Positions 1 to 6,974 of a stretch of 64,000 nucleotides of DNA are shown here, piece by piece. Both the position numbers and the translations under genes were made by a program. The notes under the pieces were generated by a model that saw only the letters and a list, made by a program, of their open reading frames with translations, did no database searches and was not told the origin of the DNA. The stretch's first letter is position 1; every line of letters starts with the position of its first letter. The DNA lies in the NCBI RefSeq assembly GCF_009857535.1, contig NZ_WWCS01000011.1, positions 155,196-219,195 on the forward strand, in the 5' to 3' direction. The DNA comes from Duganella margarita (GTDB taxonomy: Bacteria > Pseudomonadota > Gammaproteobacteria > Burkholderiales > Burkholderiaceae_D).

Positions 1-795
1 CGCGCCGCCGCGCACGGCGCCGTAAGCGTCGGTGCGCAGTTCGGCGCCGTGACCGCGCAGGCTGCCGCGATAGTTGTCGGCGCTGTGGATCAGGTGGCCC
101 AGGCTCAGTTCGCTGGCGGCGTGGGTGGAACGCAGCTGCACGCGGCCTTGGGCATCGGTGTCGTCGAACAGCAGCTGATTGTAGCCGCTGCCGCCAAATT
201 CTTTGCTGCGTACGCCCCACTGCGCTGCGGCGTTGCGGTGGCCGACGCTGTCGCTGGAGGCGCCATGCCACACCGGGCTGTTGCCGCCGGCGACGTTGCC
301 TTGGGCCGAGACCGCGTGGTCGGCGGCCGGCTGGAAACGCGAGGCTGTGTCGTCGGCGCTGCCGCCACCACCCGGCGTCGGCGTCACGCCGCCCTCCCCC
401 TGGCCGTTGTACAGCGCGCCGATGATGATCGGCCGGTCGATGTCGTTCTCGATGAACTGCACCAGCACTTCCTGGCCGATGCGCGGCAGGAACTGGCTGC
501 CCATGCCGCCGCCGGCCGAACGCTGAGCGACACGCACCCAGCAGGTGGCGTCGCCGTTGTCCTGCCAGTGGTAGCGGATGCGCACGCGGCCCAGCTTGTC
601 GCAATACAGTTCGTCCGCGCCGGATGCTTGCGCCAGGCCATCGGCGCCAATGACGATGGCGCTCTGGGCGCCGCGTGCGGTGGGTTTCGGATGGCTGCGG
701 CCATCGCTGCCTGGCAGTTGCGGACGCCAGATGACATCGGCCGCCACTGCTTCAAAGCTGTTAGCGTAGCCGCTATTGTTCACAAAACTATTCAC
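1..795 (-). pseudogene. vgrG: 3' portion of a truncated vgrG (T6SS spike), running off the left edge
   Basis: The minus strand reads an uninterrupted VgrG segment that aligns without gaps to the middle of the intact vgrG at 6975-9836: bases 1-774 match 7854-8627, with only a handful of residue differences seen (for example CWVRV for CWMRV and DDTAS for DDMAS). It covers the end of the gp27/gp5-like core and the start of the DUF2345 region. Homology stops abruptly at 774. Upstream of it the frame continues only to a stop near 802, with a possible GTG at 795, so the N-terminal half of a normal VgrG is gone. The transposase remnant lies immediately upstream. It is probably a displaced, non-functional vgrG tail left by recombination, though its downstream part is outside the window. 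Confidence 0.85.
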
Positions 796-1977
796 GCCGA
801 ATTATGATATTTCTCAGTTTGAAGGAGCAGCATCCCGAGGTGACCAAATGTCGAATTGGATAAGTTGAGGCTGCAATTACTAAAGTAGCTAGATGTCCAG
901 TCCCGTCTGTTCATAAACACGTTTTACAAATAGGTCGGGTTTCTTTGCTTGCCATTCCTTTAGGGCTTGAATCGGCGTTATGGAGCCGATAGCGCGTTGC
1001 GGTATATGGTGGTTGTATAGCTTGAGATAGTTGAGCAGCGTTGTCTCCAGCTCGAACTGGCTGTCGAAGCAAGTTTGTTGTAAAAGTTCGTTGATGTGGC
1101 CATTGAAGCGCTCGACCATGCCGTTCGTTTGCGGGTGACGCGGCGGCGCCAAGCGGTGCTCGATACCCATCCCCGCGCAGACCTTGTCAAACACATGTCG
1201 ACCTGTGGGCTTCTTGTCCTTCGCTGTAAAACGATCCGTGAACTGGGAGCCGTTGTCAGTCAAGACTTTGCTGATTTTAATTGGCGACGCGTCCTTCAGT
1301 CGGCGCAGGAAATCGATGCTGCTAGTGTCGCTCATGTCGTGATAAATGTGCAAGAAGACCCAGCGTGTGGCGCGGTCGATGGCTACGAAAAGATAGCGCC
1401 GTGAGGTTTCATCGGGCATTTGCGGAAAGCCCGGCTCGTAGTCGTTAAAGGTCTTCTTGGCCTGGATCGTTTCTCCGTCCGCCTTTGGAATGACGTCTTC
1501 CAAACGAGACATGCCTTCGCGTTTTAACAGGCGTGCCAGGCCGGAACGGGAGACCTCGGCGTTGATGTACTGTTTGGTGATGTAGAGCAGATCGTCGAGC
1601 GGCAAATACAGCGATTGGCGCAACGCCAGCACGATTGCTTCCTGGCCGGTGCTCAACGTCGTATGCAGTGTATAGGCACGATGAGAGCGGTCTTGTACAT
1701 CGTCGCGCTTGAGCTACTTGGCGGCTGTAGAGCGCGTGATGTTAAAGACCTTGGCGGCTTGACGGTCCGACAGGCCGGAGTCCTTGATTTCCTGCCGAAT
1801 CTTTGGTGTCGTGCGGGCCTGCGGGTGGATGGTTGTGCTCATGACGATGATCGCTCTGGTTGCCGGTTGACGGGGCTGGCTGACCGCGATAAATCAGCGA
1901 TCAACTCGTCCAGCATAGCCTTCGCCCGAAATAAAGGCCAGCTACGACGAGGAATATGATCGCACGGAACTAAACAG
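775..1977 (-). mobile_element. IS481-family insertion sequence remnant (ends not resolved)
   Basis: This block lies between the vgrG homology breakpoint and the DUF3304 lipoprotein gene, and its core is an IS481-type transposase. Possible TGTT and AACA ends occur near 777 and 1975, but the terminal sequences do not form a convincing inverted repeat and no target duplication is visible, so the limits are approximate. It may be a decayed copy whose ends were lost when the neighbouring vgrG was truncated. Confidence 0.5.
889..1842 (-). pseudogene. IS481-family transposase, inactivated
   Basis: Reading from ATG at 1842 gives an N-terminal helix-turn-helix (MSTTIHPQARTTPKIRQEI...), then an in-frame TAG at 1716-1714 after ITRSTAAK. 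The same frame reopens and continues to 889 with the DDE integrase core (VLTDNGSQF, then HPQTNGMVERFNG). Related elements normally have a Trp codon at the stop position, so a single TGG to TAG change is likely. The stretch GF-PQMPDETSRRYLF also appears to lack about eight residues around the HIDIKYL-type motif that carries the first catalytic Asp in this family. Both lesions imply a dead transposase. An alternative TTG start at 1656 would give only a fragment without the DNA-binding region. Confidence 0.8.
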
Positions 1978-2445
1978 CTAGTTAGGATTACCTAGATGTT
2001 GGATTGGATATTCGGCACTACCGGGGTAAAACCTGCTAACTACGACCCGCACTTCGTCATTGGGGAAAAAGTGCATGTAAATGCTACCGGAAACATCATA
2101 TTTTTCCACCAGCACGACTTTTTCTTTGACCATGTCTTTAGTGCCAATTGGCATATTCCATCGAACTAAAACCTTCATGCCGGGGTGCCAGGCGCGCGGG
2201 ATAGATGTACAGCAAATATTGGCGAACCCAATACCCCAGCGGGCCATGTTTCCACCGCCAGCGCCATTCACTGACGCGGAATATATGTAACTGCCGGTGT
2301 GATTGACAATCCCAATTTGAGCAGTTGCCTTTTCGCTTAGCCCCGCCTGCGTTCTATGGACTGCGCAGCCAACAATCACTATTACTAAAGCGAAAGAAAT
2401 TAGAATTAATGGCGACGCCCGTTTCATTTCGGAACCGATGTTCAT
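1978..2445 (-). CDS. DUF3304-like lipoprotein, candidate Tle1 immunity protein
   Basis: This is a 155-residue protein with an N-terminal hydrophobic segment ending in a lipobox (VIVIVGC), so it is probably lipid-anchored in the periplasm. The body carries the signature NICCTSIP-x(2)-W, also found in the two neighbouring exported proteins (NCCFYLP-x(2)-W and IMCCYELP-x(2)-W), and resembles DUF3304. Such proteins commonly sit beside DUF2235 lipase effectors, where immunity is the simplest role. Its ATG overlaps the stop of the upstream gene by 4 bp, so the two are translationally coupled. Start choice between residue 1 and Met7 is uncertain. Base composition is AT-richer than the T6SS core. The function is inferred from context and family resemblance. 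Confidence 0.7.
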   Translation of the reverse strand: MNIGSEMKRASPLILISFALVIVIVGCAVHRTQAGLSEKATAQIGIVNHTGSYIYSASVNGAGGGNMARWGIGFANICCTSIPRAWHPGMKVLVRWNMPIGTKDMVKEKVVLVEKYDVSGSIYMHFFPNDEVRVVVSRFYPGSAEYPIQHLGNPN

Positions 2446-3251
2446 CTTTTTACGACTGGAGACCGGGGAAGCGGCCTGTCTTGATCAGAACGGCCAAACA
2501 ACACTTCTGCACGGCCGTCGGGATTAACTGCCACTTCGAAATTCTCTGGCGTATCGTATTTAGGTAGCGCGACCGGCACAGTTCTTAGCTTGCCGTCAGA
2601 CGACCAAATCTCGACGTTCAGCCTCAAGGAGGCATTCCAAGTTTCCGGTAAATAGAAACAGCAATTGAAGGCGCTTGCCATGTAACCGTGTATTGGATCG
2701 GTATCGGCCGCGTTCTGGCCATTGGTCGCGGAACTGACACCAAGTTGAATTGGTTTGCCTCCATGATTCAAGGCGCGTATCGATACCGGTCTCTCATCTT
2801 TCGGTGGCACGTAGGCATGAATACCGTTGATACCGCGCTCGCGTTTGGCCGCCAGCGGCCTGCGCTTCAGCGGAAAATTAGCCAGCCCCATAATGTCAGA
2901 GATATAGCCAGTATCGGAGCGCCCTGCTGGCGACTCCGCGCCTTTCGGAACGTAGTACAGCTTGCCCTGGCCGTTCAAAGCCAGCACTCGTAGGCTTGAT
3001 GCCGACGTGCCTTCAGCTTCCGCCGCGCTAATGGAGCCGCGCTGGACCTCATCTCCACCTAAGTAAGAAAAAACGCCGTATCCATCCTCATATTTACGGA
3101 TCTTCATGACGTCGACTTCGGCACCGGTCTCTGGGTTCACCACCGAATAGATGCCGGAAAACACATCCGTGTCGGCAGCAAAGCCGGGGGCAGCCACAAT
3201 CAGAAGGGCCGCTAAGCTACTTTGCAAGTATATTTTTTTAACCATGTTCAT
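2442..3251 (-). CDS. Exported DUF3304-like protein, candidate Tle1 immunity protein
   Basis: This 269-residue protein has a clear Sec signal peptide (about residues 1-25, ending GFAA). The N-terminal half is unassigned. The C-terminal half (from about residue 155, SIRALNHGGKPIQLG) matches the DUF3304 pattern with NCCFYLPETW. It lies 57 bp downstream of the Tle1-type lipase gene and overlaps the following lipoprotein gene by 4 bp. The periplasmic location fits protection against a phospholipase delivered to the periplasm. Which of the three DUF3304-like proteins neutralises the lipase cannot be told from sequence. Confidence 0.68.
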   Translation of the reverse strand: MNMVKKIYLQSSLAALLIVAAPGFAADTDVFSGIYSVVNPETGAEVDVMKIRKYEDGYGVFSYLGGDEVQRGSISAAEAEGTSASSLRVLALNGQGKLYYVPKGAESPAGRSDTGYISDIMGLANFPLKRRPLAAKRERGINGIHAYVPPKDERPVSIRALNHGGKPIQLGVSSATNGQNAADTDPIHGYMASAFNCCFYLPETWNASLRLNVEIWSSDGKLRTVPVALPKYDTPENFEVAVNPDGRAEVLFGRSDQDRPLPRSPVVKR

Positions 3252-3308
3252 TTAGGCATTTTGCATCAAACTAATGCGATGACCAATTATCATCGTCTGC
3301 AAAAGCAG

Positions 3309-5390
3309 CTAAGCCGCTTGCTTTGCAACTTCACCTTGTTTGTGATTGCTAGAAATGAGGATATTATCAGCGCCACCATACACTTTTCTAAAGCGAAGAT
3401 AACCACCACGAAGCGTGAAAGTCAAAAATGTTTCCGCCTCCCGGCCAGTGGTCATCATTCTAGGGATCTCTCCCGTAGCTGCGTATTCCTCAGCCGCCTT
3501 TCGTTGCTCTGGTGATAACTTATCTAGCTGTTCAGGTGTATCTTGCGATTGGTTTCCATGACCACCACCTGAGCGTATTCTTGTACTTCGTATTATCGCA
3601 CTCGTACGCCGCGCTTCCCACTCGATGAGTTTTTTCCTGAAATCGCTCTCGTTATCGGGAAATTCGTCCTTCAATTTAAACCAGGCATGGGAGTCATGAA
3701 CATAGTTATCGAAAAAATCGAGTACGGCAGGCGGTAATGGTTCACTCGTATCCCACCAAGTAGCAATTTCCTCCCATTCATTTTCATAGCGATTTCCGAA
3801 ACCAGGTTTCTGCGAATGTGGCACGAAACCTTTAGGCTTTTTACCTAACCACTCTTCAAAATCACCGATTTCTTTTTCGAATTCGATATTTGCGCTGGCT
3901 AGATCATTTTTATCGAAATTTGTAGCGCGCAGAAAACTAGCAGTTTTCTCTAGCGGCGTTGGCCCTGTGCTGCGTCTCGCCTTATGCCATAAGATTTGCT
4001 TCTTCCCCTGTTCACGCATAATAGCCGTCAACTGGCCTTCTTTGAATTCACAGGTCTCCAAATACGCATTAAGAGAGTTAATGGTAGCTGAGGTAACCTT
4101 AAATTTCTTCTTAACCCGATCACTAGCTAGGTCCAATTTGAATGGTACTCCAGCAAGACGAGCCTCACGATACATGTATAAGAGAGGAATACGCGCAAGC
4201 ATATCGGAACCCAATTCATCTTCACCACGTCCCTGTTCTCGCGGACAATAGCCAGAACCCAAGTCCGAATGCACCCCAGGAAAAACAACTTCTTGTGAAT
4301 TCGCTGGTGTTACGTGAGCTACAGAAATCGAATCAAGAGGAAAACTTCGGCGCACCTCATGAGCTGACACCAAGTGCAAGCATCGAATTCCATAATGTAC
4401 TCGCAGGCTATCCTCAGCATCTGCCCACGCACCGTGACCATCAAAATTTCTTAGTAGGGCACTGTCCCCTAAGGTATTTGCAATGCCCACGGAGGCAACG
4501 GTATCGAACAATCCTAGAAAATCAAACTCGACTGGGAAACCACCTAAGCTATAAGGAGAACCACACTTGGAAAGAGATGAATCTAAAGAGCAGAGTGACA
4601 TAAACCAATTTACGAAGGCACGTGCCTGCGCCGCACCCCGCGAAAAACCAAAAGCCGATACATATATCTTCTGCACTTGGCCGGGATTAGTCTTTACTGG
4701 TTTAGTCGCGCCAGGAACTGGCCAGTGAATTTTCACGTTTTGATGCAATTTCAGCAAGAGATCCTCAAATACTTTTCTCGTATTTTTATTTCTGTCGTCA
4801 TTTTCCGGATCCGAGACAATACGGCGTTCATCCATTTTCCATCGCTGCCAACTCGATAACTCTATGCTGTCCATAGTTGACTTAATTTTCGACGTTTCAA
4901 TTAAAAAAGTATCACCATAAAAAAAGCGCTGAACATTGTTTAATGCTTGAATTAAAGCCCATTTGATACGATCTTCACCTAGCGCGCCAAATGCAGCGCC
5001 TCTATCTTTATCTTTTCCTTCCCCACTATCTCCAATCTGTGTAAAAGGAGACGCTACACCCGGAACATAGACTCGGAAGAAATTTTTATAATTCTGCTTG
5101 TTCACTTCCCAATCCATCGCAGGCGGCAACACTCCTGGGACACTTTGCCCTGGATAACAATCATAAAGCCGTGCCACGTTGGATTGATTTTTAGCAGCCA
5201 AACCTTGCATATAGTTATTCTTGGTTCCATCAAAGAAAAACCCAAAGAAAAGATTAGTAGCACAGTCTTTCAACTTCTCACGTCGCTCATACTGATCAAT
5301 TGCATCCATCTCACCAGGTGAGAAGAAAACAGTACCTTTTTCAGCATCAACGAAGTTTTCAGGTATTGCGGGGCAAAGAGTGGCACTCAC
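3309..5390 (-). CDS. T6SS phospholipase effector, Tle1/DUF2235 family
   Basis: This is a 693-residue alpha/beta-hydrolase effector predicted to hydrolyse membrane phospholipids of target cells. It has the DUF2235 opening FFFDGTKNN (about 51-59), the nucleophile elbow GFSRG with Ser250, the acid motif FLGLFDTVAS with Asp296 and the histidine motif PGVHSDLGSGY with His374, which together give an intact Ser-Asp-His triad. There is no signal peptide, as expected for cargo loaded on VgrG. The gene follows vgrG, a DUF4123 adaptor and a DUF3304-like gene, overlapping the last by 4 bp (ATGA). Downstream are two more DUF3304-like genes. Base composition is clearly AT-richer than in the flanking T6SS core, which suggests acquisition as a module. 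Confidence 0.9.
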   Translation of the reverse strand: MSATLCPAIPENFVDAEKGTVFFSPGEMDAIDQYERREKLKDCATNLFFGFFFDGTKNNYMQGLAAKNQSNVARLYDCYPGQSVPGVLPPAMDWEVNKQNYKNFFRVYVPGVASPFTQIGDSGEGKDKDRGAAFGALGEDRIKWALIQALNNVQRFFYGDTFLIETSKIKSTMDSIELSSWQRWKMDERRIVSDPENDDRNKNTRKVFEDLLLKLHQNVKIHWPVPGATKPVKTNPGQVQKIYVSAFGFSRGAAQARAFVNWFMSLCSLDSSLSKCGSPYSLGGFPVEFDFLGLFDTVASVGIANTLGDSALLRNFDGHGAWADAEDSLRVHYGIRCLHLVSAHEVRRSFPLDSISVAHVTPANSQEVVFPGVHSDLGSGYCPREQGRGEDELGSDMLARIPLLYMYREARLAGVPFKLDLASDRVKKKFKVTSATINSLNAYLETCEFKEGQLTAIMREQGKKQILWHKARRSTGPTPLEKTASFLRATNFDKNDLASANIEFEKEIGDFEEWLGKKPKGFVPHSQKPGFGNRYENEWEEIATWWDTSEPLPPAVLDFFDNYVHDSHAWFKLKDEFPDNESDFRKKLIEWEARRTSAIIRSTRIRSGGGHGNQSQDTPEQLDKLSPEQRKAAEEYAATGEIPRMMTTGREAETFLTFTLRGGYLRFRKVYGGADNILISSNHKQGEVAKQAA

Positions 5391-6139
5391 GGTTTTTGCT
5401 CCTGGAGTTTCGCGATATCTTCTTCATTTCTACGTTTCATTGCTCGAAATTTTTGCTTTACTCGTTCTATAAAATTGTTATCCGCAGGGCTAGAATATAA
5501 CTTTAAATCGTCTGGATGATATTTTGAATCTAAGTTCCATGATTCTTGAGCCAATGCTGCGGGGGAAGTTTCAAGTTGGTCTAAAGCATTTTGAGCCATA
5601 TGTATTCTGGCTTGAGCCTCCTTAATGTATAGCGACCAGCGATATCGTCGATATTCTATCGATGCAACCGGCCAACCTTTCACTTGCCCTGGCCATTTTG
5701 GATGATTCGGTTGATAGTCACTCGATATAATATCTATGGAGCCATCAGCTGCACGCACTACCCATAACTCGCCAGGTTTGCCATCGATATATGGAGGGAC
5801 TTCAATGACTCTAGTGGACGAGCCTGCAGACTTCTTATCCATGCGAGATTCAAATTCCTGATTTACTTTGATCCTGATGCCACTTCGCCACACGACAGGT
5901 AGTTCATAACAGCACATGATCCCGCCTGCCTCAAATGGACCAACCGTTTCTCCCCCTCCGGTGTTTTTACTATTTTCAGGGTCTTCTACTATGTATGTAA
6001 AATCTTCGGCGCTGTAATTTACTCCGTGGATGCTTACCGCTACTGTATCCTTGGCGCAGAATCCAGCAACCGGTAAAAAACCTAGGCTGAGAATTATTCC
6101 GAGCCTAACAACAATATAAATGCCTTTAGGAATAGACAT
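5387..6139 (-). CDS. Exported DUF3304-like protein with C-terminal coiled region
   Basis: This 250-residue protein has a signal peptide (about residues 1-28, LSLGFLPVAGFCA). The DUF3304-like portion holds IMCCYELPVVW near residues 75-85. A charged helical C-terminus (YIKEAQARIHMAQNALDQLE... to EDIAKLQEQ) could form a coiled coil and is absent from the other two paralogues. It is translated just before the lipase with a 4-bp overlap, so expression should be coupled. It could be an immunity protein made ahead of the toxin. The tail also leaves room for an accessory or chaperone-like role, which is inference only. Confidence 0.65.
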   Translation of the reverse strand: MSIPKGIYIVVRLGIILSLGFLPVAGFCAKDTVAVSIHGVNYSAEDFTYIVEDPENSKNTGGGETVGPFEAGGIMCCYELPVVWRSGIRIKVNQEFESRMDKKSAGSSTRVIEVPPYIDGKPGELWVVRAADGSIDIISSDYQPNHPKWPGQVKGWPVASIEYRRYRWSLYIKEAQARIHMAQNALDQLETSPAALAQESWNLDSKYHPDDLKLYSSPADNNFIERVKQKFRAMKRRNEEDIAKLQEQKP

Positions 6140-6148
6140 ACTTTCCTT

Positions 6149-6973
6149 TCAAATCAGTGCTTTATTTTCTTGCCAAGATAAGAACTCTTGGGCAAGAGCT
6201 TCGTCAGACAATGAGGACAGATTGTCGATACATGATACGCACCAGCGCAACAATGGACCTGATTCCAAGCCTTTGTTGGTCGAAATTCGCAGTGCTTGCG
6301 AAATTGCGTCATACAACCGAGATGGCAGTTCGTTCGGCAAATGTTGGCGACGTGATATGCGTTCAAGCATTTCATCAGTTTCACTCGCGCCAACAAGCAT
6401 CGCAAACTGCGAATCACTCAACTCAGGCCACGTCGATATGGCTGCGTTATCCGAAGCTTCAATCGGCAAATTGAGCCATTGCCCCTGTCGATCTATGTAG
6501 CTCCACTTTAACGCCGGACCAGTAATCTGGCTCTTTTGATCGCCATTAAGCGCAGAAAATATATCAGGTAGGCGCCGCGTGTCGGCAAATCGAAAGTTAA
6601 AGCGCTGTTGGTCTGAGTAGACAATACACCAAGGCGCCATACGACTAGTCAACTCGTCTAGTGTTTCCGTCGTCTCTATAACGCTGACCATTGGATGGCC
6701 ACTACACTGCTGCAATATTTCGAAAGATGAATGTTGGGTGGCGTCATATTGAAGCAGAAATGGAGATACATCCTTCACTGCTTCGGAGCATGAAGGCAAG
6801 GTCTCGAAAAGCAGAGCGTAATTTTCTACTTTGGTTTCCTTAATCACTTGCCTATAGAAACCTGGCTTAAATGCACCATCAATTAGAAAATAAAGCTTGG
6901 CATCGCCAGTTCCCGCACTTGCCAGCTGACGCAGCTCATCCAGCCACTCACTATCGTATGGATCATTTAACAT
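6149..6973 (-). CDS. DUF4123 T6SS effector adaptor/chaperone
   Basis: This is a 274-residue protein of the DUF4123 (Tap/TEC) type. Members bind a cognate effector and hand it to the tip of VgrG. The N-terminal domain contains the typical KLYFLIDGAF, a central WCIVYS segment and RFADTRRLP. The start is ATG 6973, only 1 bp after the vgrG TAA. An upstream in-frame extension exists but would lie inside vgrG. The order vgrG, DUF4123, then effector is standard for adaptor-dependent cargo, so this protein most likely loads the Tle1 lipase onto the VgrG at 6975-9836. Nothing suggests truncation. Confidence 0.85.
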   Translation of the reverse strand: MLNDPYDSEWLDELRQLASAGTGDAKLYFLIDGAFKPGFYRQVIKETKVENYALLFETLPSCSEAVKDVSPFLLQYDATQHSSFEILQQCSGHPMVSVIETTETLDELTSRMAPWCIVYSDQQRFNFRFADTRRLPDIFSALNGDQKSQITGPALKWSYIDRQGQWLNLPIEASDNAAISTWPELSDSQFAMLVGASETDEMLERISRRQHLPNELPSRLYDAISQALRISTNKGLESGPLLRWCVSCIDNLSSLSDEALAQEFLSWQENKALI

Positions 6974-6974
6974 T

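Noticed and set aside
777..1975. TGTT/AACA termini as exact IS ends
   Set aside because: Only four terminal bases match and the inner sequences align poorly, with no target-site duplication, so exact ends were not claimed.
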